A DNA stretch of 64,000 nucleotides from assembly GCF_001758195.1 (NCBI RefSeq), contig NZ_MASR01000001.1, positions 2,170,001 to 2,234,000 on the forward strand, written 5' to 3'. Position numbers and translations under genes: made by a program. The stretch comes from Pseudohongiella acticola (GTDB taxonomy: Bacteria > Pseudomonadota > Gammaproteobacteria > Pseudomonadales > Pseudohongiellaceae). The notes beneath the pieces were generated by a model that saw only the letters and a program-made list of their open reading frames with translations, was not told the DNA's origin and ran no database searches. Below, piece by piece: positions 55,655-63,973 of the stretch (position 1 is its first letter; every line of letters begins with the position of its first letter).

Positions 55655-57682
55655 ATGTCCCACCGCCTGTCCCGAATTGCCCAACTGCTCAACCCGGTAG
55701 CACTCGCGCTGCGATTGCTGCCTGCGCGTGGCCGCCTGTTAATGTTGGCGCTGGCCGCCGTGATCAGCGTGGTTGTGCTGACACTGTTTGGCAATAGCCT
55801 GGAAATACTGGAAGAGCGTCTGGGCGCACAGGGCTGGTTGCTGTCGGCGGATGATACGCCGGAAGAGCGTATTACCATTATTGCTATCGATGAAGCCAGT
55901 CTGGCTGAGATCGGCGCCTGGCCCTGGTCGCGCAGTGACATGGCCAGACTGGTTAGCGCACTGACTGATGCTGGTGTGCAATTGCAGTTGCACGATATTT
56001 CCTACCCGGAAGCGCGTGACGGCGATGCTGAACTGATCGCTGCACTGGAGGCTTCGCGTGGCGCTGTGTTGGCGCAGGCGCCGGTATTGGCAACCAATGG
56101 CCAGCAGGAACAGAATGTCCGCGCCGGAACCATGACCTTTCCGCTGGCCGGACTGGACTGCGCTGCCGCAACCAACAGCACCAACAGCTTTGTTGCACCA
56201 CACGCTGGCTTTGGCGCGATTGCCAAAGGGCACATTGCCACCATCGTCTCGGGCGATGGCGGCATCCGCAAAATACCGGCCTTTGTTTGTGTTGATGGCC
56301 AACCATACCCTGCACTGGCGATAAGTTCGCTGCTGCAGGCCATTAATGCTCCCAGCTGGTCAGTCAGCCTGAGCCAAGGTAGCGGCCTGTTCGGCCCCGA
56401 GCAGGTATTGCGACTGGATGCTTATCCAGGCTTGAATATTCCGCTGGATGCCGATGGCAATCTGCGTATCTCCTACAAGGACCTGCCGCAAAATTTCCGC
56501 GCGGTGTCGGCTGCTGATGTCATCAACGGCAACATCGAGCCCGGCATGTTGGAAAACGGCATGGTTCTGGTTGGCGGTACTGCATTTGGCATGGGTGATA
56601 TCGTACCCACACCTTATAACGGTGCCACGCCTGGGGTCGAACTGCATGCCCGTCTGCTCGGCAGTCTGCTCGATACCACGATGCCCTACACGCCGCGCGG
56701 TGCCGACTGGCTGTTAGCACTGCTGGCGTTGGTTTTTGCCGGCATCACCCTGTTGCTGGCCAGTGCCCGAGAGCACATTGCGGCTTACGGCCTGCCGGTT
56801 GCCGCGCTGTTGATGCCGGTGCTGGCCCTGTCGCTGCACTGGCAACTACTGGCGGCCTTCGAAATCTGGTTGGGCTGGCTGTTCCCGGCGCTGTTCGGTC
56901 TGCTGGCTGCTGCATCATTGTTGCTGCTCGAACAAAGCCGGGTACGGGCTGAACGCACACGTGTCTATGGCAATCTCAACAGCTATCTGCCCAGCGATAT
57001 TGCCCGTGAAATTGCCTTCAGTCTGCCCACGTCGGCGATCAACGCCAGACGCTGTGATGTCACCCTGCTCAGCGCGGACCTGCGCAATTTCTCCGCCTTT
57101 GGTGAGGCACGGCCTCCGGAAGAGTCTGCCGCGCTGTTGCATTTCTTTTTTGTCAAAGCCGCTGCCATCGTCGAGCAAAATGGTGGCCGCATTCAGGAAT
57201 TCAAAGGCGACAGCCTGCTGGCCGTGTGGGATGGTCAAAACGCTGATGCTGCCCGCTGCGCGCTGGCAGCCGGGCAGCAGATGCAGGTTATTGTTGACCG
57301 CGACATGCCACAGAACCCGCCCGCCGGGCTGGAGCCACTGGCGCTGGGTATCGGCATTGAGCAGGGTCCTGCGCTGGTTGGATCCATAGGGCCGGCGCAT
57401 CGTCGTACTCATACCTTATTGGGCGACACCGTCACCATCACCCTGCGCATTCAGGAAATGACTGCAGAACTGGCGCAGCCGATTCTGTTGGGTGAATGCG
57501 TTGCGCGTCAGCTGAGCGATCTGAAACCTGAATCACAGGGCAGCTACCTGCTAACTGGCCTGCGCATTCCGCATACCCTGTTTGCACCGGCTTACGATGT
57601 CGCACAATCAGACACACCGCGCCGCAATGCGCGCGCCGAACAGCTGAACCTGAAAATTTTGTCCGGCGGCAAGGGCAGTTAA
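55655..57682 (+). CDS. CHASE2-domain class III nucleotide cyclase
   Basis: 675 residues. One helix (about 24-44), an extracytoplasmic CHASE2 sensor (about 50-335, starting RITIIAIDEASLAEIGAWPW), three helices (about 350-430), then a cytoplasmic class III cyclase domain (about 462-640). Metal residues D475 and D519 are kept, and K517 fits adenine recognition. In the segment GDTVTITLR the transition-state Arg598 is kept, but Asn is replaced by T594. It may be weakly active, altered or a nucleotide sensor. It lies between fecR and an outer-membrane protein gene. Confidence 0.9.
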   Translation: MSHRLSRIAQLLNPVALALRLLPARGRLLMLALAAVISVVVLTLFGNSLEILEERLGAQGWLLSADDTPEERITIIAIDEASLAEIGAWPWSRSDMARLVSALTDAGVQLQLHDISYPEARDGDAELIAALEASRGAVLAQAPVLATNGQQEQNVRAGTMTFPLAGLDCAAATNSTNSFVAPHAGFGAIAKGHIATIVSGDGGIRKIPAFVCVDGQPYPALAISSLLQAINAPSWSVSLSQGSGLFGPEQVLRLDAYPGLNIPLDADGNLRISYKDLPQNFRAVSAADVINGNIEPGMLENGMVLVGGTAFGMGDIVPTPYNGATPGVELHARLLGSLLDTTMPYTPRGADWLLALLALVFAGITLLLASAREHIAAYGLPVAALLMPVLALSLHWQLLAAFEIWLGWLFPALFGLLAAASLLLLEQSRVRAERTRVYGNLNSYLPSDIAREIAFSLPTSAINARRCDVTLLSADLRNFSAFGEARPPEESAALLHFFFVKAAAIVEQNGGRIQEFKGDSLLAVWDGQNADAARCALAAGQQMQVIVDRDMPQNPPAGLEPLALGIGIEQGPALVGSIGPAHRRTHTLLGDTVTITLRIQEMTAELAQPILLGECVARQLSDLKPESQGSYLLTGLRIPHTLFAPAYDVAQSDTPRRNARAEQLNLKILSGGKGS

Positions 57683-57815
57683 GGTTTTCTGCCCGGCTCT
57701 TTTGCGACCGGTTTCTTTGACGCCGACTCTCCCGCAACTCAGCTGTCTGCAAACGGCGTCACGTTTCTCTCTCCTGCTATTGCTTAGCTGCAGGCGATTC
57801 AAGATAATTGCCCGC

Positions 57816-59249
57816 ATGCCATTCAGCGCCCTGCCCAACAACAAAAATGCAGCACCTTCCAGTTTCCGGCAACGCGCTGGCGCAGGGTCTGTCCTCCAGG
57901 TAGCACTCTTTGCTGTGACCCTGTGCGCTTCCATGTCTGCTGGAGCCCAGGACAGACCTGACGCGCTTGTGGCCCAGACCTGCCCTGATCTGTCGCCGTT
58001 GATACAACAAAACCCGCAAATATCTGAAGACTGGATGCGCATTCAGGGGCAGCTTGAGCCACTTCTGTCCCGTTGTCTGCAAAGCACAGAATACTTTGCC
58101 TTGCGAGGTGCCGCACAACTGAACACCGGTCGTCTGGACCGGGCGCTGGAATCACTGGAGCGTGCGCTGTTATTGAACCCCGATAATGGTGGTGCCCAGG
58201 TTGACTATGCGCAGGCCTTGTACCTGCAGGGACAGCTGTTCTCGGCCATCGACCTGAACCGGCAATTGTTGGCGCGTAACGATCTGCCCCCAGGCCTGCA
58301 ACCGTTGTTGCAGGACCGTGAGCGCGTCTGGCGCGGCATGACCCGGCAGACCAGCGTGCAGGCCGACATGCTGGTTGGTTATGACAATAACCTCAATGGC
58401 GCGCCAGAGCCCGGTCAGATTACCCTGACTCTGTCAGGTGAACCGGTGGTATTACCGCTTAACCCTGAGTTCCGACCACAAAGCGGCCCCTACCTGAACC
58501 TGCGCGTCGGCGGCCGTTACCGCCAACTGGCGCCAGAGCATCAACATAATGTGCTGGTCGAGTTACGCGGGCGGGTCAGCGAGGATCAGGCCTCAGATCT
58601 GCTGCAGCTGGATACCCGCTATGCCTTTATCAAGCCAGGCAATGAGCGTAGCTGGCAGGTCAGTACCGGCATGAGTCATTTGTTGTTTGGTGGCAGCCCG
58701 CTGTATACCGCAACCGAGGCCGGGGGCCGTTATATGCCCGACGCCCGTCTGGGCGCGTGTCGGCCCCAGGTCAGTGCTACAGCGCAGTATCAGTTGTTCC
58801 ATGGTCAGAGCCGGTTGAATGCGTTCGAAAGCAGAGCCGGAGTCGGGCTCACCTGTGCCCTGTCAACCTCGTTGGGGGCGCAACAGGTGGTTGCCGATAT
58901 CAGCGCGCTCAACAACAGTCCTGTGCGCAGCGGACGCCCCGGTGGCAGTCGTCAGGGCTGGCAACTTAATGTGGACTGGCAATGGCAGTTGCCACGCGGG
59001 GTCTTGCTGACTCAAGTCAATCATACTGAAACCGCTGACAAACGTGGTTATAGTGCCATTCTGGCCGACGGTGCCAGGCGCGATATCAAGCGCAGCTACG
59101 TGCTGTTCCAGTATCGCCAGCCATTGTCCCGGACTCGTCCCGACACCAGCCTGTTGTTCAATGTCTACCACCAGAAGCAGCGCAGTAATCTGGAGCTGTT
59201 CCGCAGTAGCGACAGCACCGTGGAAATTGGCATTAGTCATCGATTCTGA
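57816..59249 (+). CDS. TPR-containing outer-membrane beta-barrel protein
   Basis: 477 residues from the ATG at 57816; the frame is open back to 57702 but that stretch looks non-coding and there is no clear ribosome site for either. A signal peptide ends near SAGAQ. A TPR-like region (about 75-165, ALRGAAQLNTGRLDRALESLERA) is followed by a beta-rich C-terminal half (about 200-477) ending in Phe, the outer-membrane insertion signal. Third gene of the FecR-cyclase operon, so it may be the outer-membrane end of an envelope-sensing unit. Confidence 0.8.
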   Translation: MPFSALPNNKNAAPSSFRQRAGAGSVLQVALFAVTLCASMSAGAQDRPDALVAQTCPDLSPLIQQNPQISEDWMRIQGQLEPLLSRCLQSTEYFALRGAAQLNTGRLDRALESLERALLLNPDNGGAQVDYAQALYLQGQLFSAIDLNRQLLARNDLPPGLQPLLQDRERVWRGMTRQTSVQADMLVGYDNNLNGAPEPGQITLTLSGEPVVLPLNPEFRPQSGPYLNLRVGGRYRQLAPEHQHNVLVELRGRVSEDQASDLLQLDTRYAFIKPGNERSWQVSTGMSHLLFGGSPLYTATEAGGRYMPDARLGACRPQVSATAQYQLFHGQSRLNAFESRAGVGLTCALSTSLGAQQVVADISALNNSPVRSGRPGGSRQGWQLNVDWQWQLPRGVLLTQVNHTETADKRGYSAILADGARRDIKRSYVLFQYRQPLSRTRPDTSLLFNVYHQKQRSNLELFRSSDSTVEIGISHRF

Positions 59250-59356
59250 AAACCAGCCTTGTTGTCCAGCCAATGCCACCAGGCGGGCCCACGCTATCTA
59301 TGGGTGACACCGATTTATTTTGCATTATTTGAGTAATAATAGTCGTTTACACGCCA

Positions 59357-59385
59357 AAGCTAAGACTTTTGTTGTGTCTAAGCTT
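59357..59385. promoter_or_regulatory. Inverted repeat overlapping the -35 of the RTX promoter
   Basis: AAGCTAAGAC and GTCTAAGCTT pair at nine of ten positions around a 9-base T-rich loop. The right arm overlaps the first two bases of the -35 hexamer. It may be an operator or a terminator for the upstream operon. Confidence 0.5.
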
Positions 59386-59412
59386 GTCATTGATGTGGCT
59401 TCGGCGTATTAT
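59384..59412 (+). promoter_or_regulatory. Strong sigma-70 promoter for the RTX protein
   Basis: TTGTCA and TATTAT are separated by exactly 17 bp, each matching the consensus at five of six positions. Transcription would begin near 59419. Confidence 0.65.
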
Positions 59413-59505
59413 CGCGGGGCTTGTCCGCTTGTGGCACACTTTTGAGTGCGTTTCCTGAGTGGCCCAAGTGAGAGTTTGTCAGGCGTTGCGGGTAATGTTC
59501 TTTGA

Positions 59506-59521
59506 TGTGATTGAGGTCACA
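59506..59521. promoter_or_regulatory. Perfect CRP-type site upstream of the RTX protein
   Basis: TGTGA-TTGAGG-TCACA matches both half-sites of the CRP consensus perfectly with the correct 6-bp spacer. It is about 95 bp downstream of the first promoter. If TATATC at 59541-59546 is a second -10, the site is centred about 40 bp before that start, where class II activators bind. Confidence 0.8.
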
Positions 59522-59637
59522 GGGAAGAATGCTTGCCTCGTATATCCTTGGCACAGCCGATATGCGGTCATTTGCTGTTTAGGCATGTCACAATCGGATA
59601 AAACAATTTGGAATTAATCCTTAAGGAGTTACAACAG

Positions 59638-62118
59638 ATGGCGACACAAGAAACTCGCGCAGAACTGATCACCCTTGTAGTAGCAATGTTTGACGCTGCT
59701 CCAGGTGTTGCAGTTCTCTCTGACCTGACATTCGCTTCCGACGCTGGCGTCAGCAACGCAGGAATCGCTGCAAGCCTGGCTAACAGTGCTGAATTCAAGA
59801 GCCTTTTCCCAGTTCTCCAGACAAACGCAGAGTTTGTTAACGAGTTCGTTGACCAGATGGTTGGCACGCTGGTAACAGAAGCAGAAAAGACAACTGTCAA
59901 AACTGCTCTGACTGCAGAAATGAACGCTGGCGCAACGCGCGTTGACGTGGTTCTGACTGCCATTGCTGCGCTGAAAGCAATCCCGACAACTGACGCCGTA
60001 TGGGGCAACGCTTCTGCTGCCTTCGCAAACAAAGTTGAAGTTGCCACGTTCCACACCGTTTCACAGGAACAGCCTTCTACTAACCTGGCAGACCTGCAAA
60101 ACGCTCTGGCAGGTGTGACTAACACAGCAGCCAGCGTAACAGCAGCTAAAGCGGCTATCGACGATGCAGAAACTGTTGGTCAAACTCTCAACCTGACCAC
60201 CGGTGTAGACGCTCTGTCTGGCGGCGCGAAGAACGACACATTCGTAGCCCTGATTGATGACAACACTGCATCAGCCAACACACTGGGCGCTGCTGACGTG
60301 CTGAATGGCGGTGCAGGTACCGACCGTCTGAACATTCTGATCGATTCCAGTGCTGCTGCAGTTGCTTTGCCTGCTGCCAACATCACTAACATCGAAAACA
60401 TCTTTGCCCGTAACGTGTCTGGCCAGACGTTCACACTGGATTCAACTCGCATCACTGGTGAAAGCCAGATCTGGGCTGACCGTTCAACTTCACAGGTAGA
60501 CATCACTGGTATTGCTGCTGGCACCACGCTGGGTATCAAAGGCGACGGTTCTTCTACCAACGCTGCTGTTAACGCAACGTATGCTACGTCGGTTACTTCC
60601 GGCGCGGTAGCTATTGATGGCGACACCACGGGTGGCGCGGTTGCAATCACTGCTGCGGCAATGACTTCAATGACAATTGCCTCTACTGGTGGCACCAACG
60701 TTCTGGGTTCTCTGGCAACAGGCGCAGCCCTGAAAACGTTGACTATCGACGCGACGACAGGTCTGGACGTAGGTGCAAGCCTGACTGGCATGGTGGCTGA
60801 CTCCACGATCACTGTAACCGGTGCCGGTGCAGTTGACCTCGGTACTGCTGCACAAGAAGCAAATGTTGACGTAATTGACGCTTCAGGCAACGCCGGCGGC
60901 ATCACTGTTCACCTGGACGACGAAGTCACTGACAAGTTCACTGGTTCGTCAGGCGCTGATACTGTTCAGGCTGGTAGCACTGCATTCACTGCGACCTCTA
61001 CTGGTTTCATCAAGGGCGGCGCTGGTACTGACATTCTGTACCTGGACAACGCAACTGTTGTAGGCACGTTGGCATCAGGCAACAAAATCAGCGAGTTTGA
61101 GACCGTACGTGTTAACCCCGGTCTGACTGTTGATCTGGACAACCTGGCAACCAACAACACCATCACTGCTGTGCAGGCGTTGAACCTTGCTAACGGTGCG
61201 GTTACGTTCAGCAACCTGAGCGCTGCTGCTGCGGGTGCTGTTACACTGATCGACGTTGCTGCTGGTGAATTCACCAACGTAACACTGGGTGTTAAGGGTG
61301 CGAGCACGGTAGGTCAGCTGGACACCGTTAAAGTAACGCTGTTCGGTTCTGCTACAACCAGCCTGATCGACGTTGACAACTTTGTTATCGCTGACGTTGA
61401 AACGCTGGATCTTGCTGTATTTACAGCAGGCGCCAACGTGGTTAGTGCGTTGACTCACCAGGACTGGAGCAAACTGAACATCAGTGGTACAGGTCCGTTG
61501 ACTCTGACATCTGCTGCGTCTGTAGCAAACGTTAACACTGCCATTGACGCGTCATCTGCTTCAGGTGCATTGACTCTGAACTTCGCAGCAAGTACCACTA
61601 ACGGTATTTCCATCACCGGTGGTACTGGTATGGACACCCTCACGGGTACCAACCAGAACGACATCATCAAAGGTGGTGCTGGTAATGACACCATCACTGG
61701 TGGTGACGGCGCTGACACCCTGACGGGTGGCGACGGTGTTGATCAGTTCGCATTTGCTGCTGGCGCTAGCGCCGGTGCCAACGGTGCAGCGGTTGCTGAC
61801 GTGATCACTGACTTCGTAGCTGGTACTGACAATCTGCAGTTCACTGGTGTAGCGGATGTTGTTTCTGGTCAGCAGACAGCTGTTCAGACTGCTGTTACAG
61901 CTCTGGCTGCTGGTTCAACTGACGGTGCGATTGCTGAAGCAATGGCAACCGCCAACACCACTAACCTGGGTGTGTCGTTTGCAGTGTTTGGTGGCAACAC
62001 TTACGTGCTGTTCGAAACCACTGGTGCTAACAACACCTTCACCGAAGCAGCTGATGTGTTCATCAAGCTGACAGGTGTTACTACCCTGCCGACTTTTGCT
62101 GCCGACGTTGTAGCGTAA
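59638..62118 (+). CDS. Large RTX-type surface protein, probable S-layer subunit
   Basis: 826 residues, no Cys, rich in Ala, Thr, Val and Asp, very acidic. An N-terminal helical region (about 1-175) resembles the cell-anchoring N-terminus of type I-secreted S-layer proteins (GVSNAGIAASLANSAEF). The middle is long beta-rich repeat. Near residues 675-705 the calcium-binding RTX repeats GGAGNDTITGGDGADTLTGG appear, then a C-terminal secretion signal with no signal peptide. Codon use (many GCT, GCA, ACT, AAC) differs from neighbours and fits very high expression. Exported by the type I system at 48.6-53.1 kb. Confidence 0.88.
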   Translation: MATQETRAELITLVVAMFDAAPGVAVLSDLTFASDAGVSNAGIAASLANSAEFKSLFPVLQTNAEFVNEFVDQMVGTLVTEAEKTTVKTALTAEMNAGATRVDVVLTAIAALKAIPTTDAVWGNASAAFANKVEVATFHTVSQEQPSTNLADLQNALAGVTNTAASVTAAKAAIDDAETVGQTLNLTTGVDALSGGAKNDTFVALIDDNTASANTLGAADVLNGGAGTDRLNILIDSSAAAVALPAANITNIENIFARNVSGQTFTLDSTRITGESQIWADRSTSQVDITGIAAGTTLGIKGDGSSTNAAVNATYATSVTSGAVAIDGDTTGGAVAITAAAMTSMTIASTGGTNVLGSLATGAALKTLTIDATTGLDVGASLTGMVADSTITVTGAGAVDLGTAAQEANVDVIDASGNAGGITVHLDDEVTDKFTGSSGADTVQAGSTAFTATSTGFIKGGAGTDILYLDNATVVGTLASGNKISEFETVRVNPGLTVDLDNLATNNTITAVQALNLANGAVTFSNLSAAAAGAVTLIDVAAGEFTNVTLGVKGASTVGQLDTVKVTLFGSATTSLIDVDNFVIADVETLDLAVFTAGANVVSALTHQDWSKLNISGTGPLTLTSAASVANVNTAIDASSASGALTLNFAASTTNGISITGGTGMDTLTGTNQNDIIKGGAGNDTITGGDGADTLTGGDGVDQFAFAAGASAGANGAAVADVITDFVAGTDNLQFTGVADVVSGQQTAVQTAVTALAAGSTDGAIAEAMATANTTNLGVSFAVFGGNTYVLFETTGANNTFTEAADVFIKLTGVTTLPTFAADVVA

Positions 62119-62131
62119 GTCTTTCCATAAC

Positions 62132-62159
62132 CAGAGACCTGCCTTCGGGCAGGGCTCTG
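62132..62159. other. Strong stem-loop after the RTX gene
   Basis: CAGAG-A-CCTGCC and GGCAGG-G-CTCTG form a long stem with a TTCG-type loop, 13 bases after the stop codon. It has no T-run and precedes the true terminator, so it may stabilise the abundant mRNA. Confidence 0.65.
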
Positions 62160-62170
62160 AGGTGGAATAC

Positions 62171-62209
62171 AAAAAGCCCTGTCTCTTTTACGAGAGGCAG
62201 GGTTTTTTT
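62171..62209 (+). terminator. Intrinsic terminator of the RTX gene
   Basis: AAAAAGCCCTGTCTC and GAGAGGCAGGGTTTTTTT form a stem with a 6-base loop and a two-base bulge, ending in a seven-T run. It isolates the RTX gene as its own transcript. Confidence 0.88.
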
Positions 62210-62226
62210 ATGACAATACAATTCAC

Positions 62227-62243
62227 GACAGCGGCATGCTGTC
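62227..62243. promoter_or_regulatory. Palindrome upstream of the SapC-family gene
   Basis: GACAGC and GCTGTC flank a 5-bp spacer. It lies about 100 bp before the SapC-family start in a region that must hold that gene's promoter. It may be an operator; no known consensus matches. Confidence 0.3.
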
Positions 62244-62339
62244 ATCCCGTCCAGGAACAACAGGTTCAGCTGTGCAGGTATGCATCAAACGGGTTAACAT
62301 CAACAAATACAGTTTAAACAGACAAATTCAGGAGACGTT

Positions 62340-63155
62340 ATGAGTTCATGGGTCGCGGTATCGCGCACTGAGCACGCAAACAGTCACTGGCGCGCCCGCA
62401 AGGGTTATGAACATGCCGCCGATCACCAGGTGTTACCGATTCTGTTCACCGAGCTGGCAAAGCTTGTGCCCCATTACGTGCTGGGTTTTATAAAACGTGA
62501 AGACGATTCATTTCAGGCCGTGGCACTGGTCGGCCTCGGTGGTCCCCGTAACGTTTATGTCACGTCGGATTCGCTCTGGTTGTGCGATTATGTGCCCGCC
62601 GCCATCCGGGGATATCCATTTTCGTTCCAGTACGATCCTGAGGGCAAAGCCGTTCTCTGTGTCCGTGAGGATCATCTGTCTGACGATAAAGACCTTCCGC
62701 GCATTTTCACAGACGATGGCAAACTGGACCAACTGGCAGCCGAGACGCTGGATTTTATCAACAAATGTGAAGGCAGCCGCATACAGACCGACAAGGCAAC
62801 AGCCGACCTTGCTGCTGCCGGCGTGATTGAGTCCTGGCCGATTTCCATCGGGCGCGGAGAGGGCCAGGAACCTCTGAAAATCAGTGGCCTTCATCGCATC
62901 AATGAAGAGGCGCTCAACAAACTGGAGGCGGAACCGTTCGCGCAAATGAGAATGTCGGGCGCCTTGCCGCTAGCTTATGCGCAGTTGTTATCAATGGCAC
63001 AAATGGCGCAATTGACCAACCGTGCCGAATACCTGGCCAAGGCCAAACAGGGGACTGCGGACGCTGACCTGAGTGGACTGTTCAGCAACGAAGACTCCGG
63101 TTCGCTGAACTTCGACGCTTTCGAAACATTGAACGACAACACGGAAAGCAAATGA
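62340..63155 (+). CDS. SapC-family protein
   Basis: 271 residues with no signal peptide or membrane helix. It matches the SapC family, named for a gene of the Campylobacter fetus S-layer secretion locus, at the N-terminal block HQVLPILFTELAKLVPHYVLGF, at PFSFQYDPEGKAVLCV and at SGLHRINEEALNKL. The family's biochemical role is unknown. Its place after an S-layer-like gene supports a role in surface-protein production. CAGGAGAC precedes the ATG. The stop codon overlaps the next gene (ATGA). Confidence 0.85.
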   Translation: MSSWVAVSRTEHANSHWRARKGYEHAADHQVLPILFTELAKLVPHYVLGFIKREDDSFQAVALVGLGGPRNVYVTSDSLWLCDYVPAAIRGYPFSFQYDPEGKAVLCVREDHLSDDKDLPRIFTDDGKLDQLAAETLDFINKCEGSRIQTDKATADLAAAGVIESWPISIGRGEGQEPLKISGLHRINEEALNKLEAEPFAQMRMSGALPLAYAQLLSMAQMAQLTNRAEYLAKAKQGTADADLSGLFSNEDSGSLNFDAFETLNDNTESK

Positions 63156-63829
63156 GCAACAAAGCCGGCGACACCAGCTACCCTGTCAGCAAGCAGTTCA
63201 ACATGCACTTCAGCCCTTATGAAGACAGGCTGATTGTGCGTGCCCAGCGCAGCGATGGCAGCGATGTCTATATGCTGCTGACACGGCGCATGGTGATGCT
63301 GATACTGCAGCAGATGCTGGCAAAATTGCCGGAGCTGACCGGCCTTGAAAAAACGCCGGCGGTATATTGGCAGGAAGTATTGCAGATGGCGCATCAGGAG
63401 GCGATGGAGGCGAAAGCCTCGGCTGACAAGGTGCTGGCAGACAAGGCGTTGACAGAGGAGAAAGACCAGAAGCAGGCGCCCGGCGCGGACGAAGCTCAAC
63501 CCGCGACACAGGACACAAACGCTGAGCCAGAGTCGGCGTCCCCGGCAGCGGAGAATCTGTACCTGGCCACTGAACTGATGGTGCAAACCGGTGAAGAGCG
63601 ACTAACCCTGGCGTTTAAAGGCCTGCCCATGCCCGAGGCGATGGTTGAGCCCAGTCCTTATCTGCCCATTTTTGCCATACCGCTGGAAGTTGATAATGTG
63701 CACCAGTTGATAGAGCTGCTGATCAACAAGTGTCAGCAAGCGCAATGGCATCTGCCGTTGGAATTGCCGTGGATCGACGCCCCAAATGAGGGCGAAGGCA
63801 ACAAAAAGTATTCGCTGCGTCAGCATTAA
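63152..63829 (+). CDS. Unknown protein coupled to the SapC-family gene
   Basis: 225 residues, not recognised. It has no signal peptide or helix. A structured N-terminal part (about 1-95, FNMHFSPYEDRLIVRAQRSDG) and C-terminal part (about 135-225, ATELMVQTGEERLTLAFKGL) flank a disordered Ala/Glu/Gln linker (about 95-130). It starts inside the SapC-family stop codon, so the two are translated together and probably work as a pair. Confidence 0.8.
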   Translation: MSNKAGDTSYPVSKQFNMHFSPYEDRLIVRAQRSDGSDVYMLLTRRMVMLILQQMLAKLPELTGLEKTPAVYWQEVLQMAHQEAMEAKASADKVLADKALTEEKDQKQAPGADEAQPATQDTNAEPESASPAAENLYLATELMVQTGEERLTLAFKGLPMPEAMVEPSPYLPIFAIPLEVDNVHQLIELLINKCQQAQWHLPLELPWIDAPNEGEGNKKYSLRQH

Positions 63830-63973
63830 AACCAGCTGTCAGTGTAATAGCCCATCCTGCGCGGACGGTGTATAATGGGTCCGTTTCTGAATTACCGCAC
63901 CCCGTCGAAAGTATTCTGCAGTAAAGGGTGTCTAGTAACAGAGTCTAGTCTTTTCCAAGCCAGGAGTTAAAGA

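Larger units (their letters stand above)
59250..59637. other. Regulatory region upstream of the RTX surface protein
   Basis: A 388-bp gap with no gene. In order it holds an inverted repeat (59357-59385), a sigma-70 promoter (59384-59412), a perfect CRP-type site (59506-59521), a possible second -10 (TATATC, 59541-59546) and an AAGGAG ribosome site 9 bases before the ATG at 59638. The leader from the first promoter would be about 220 nt long. Confidence 0.7.
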
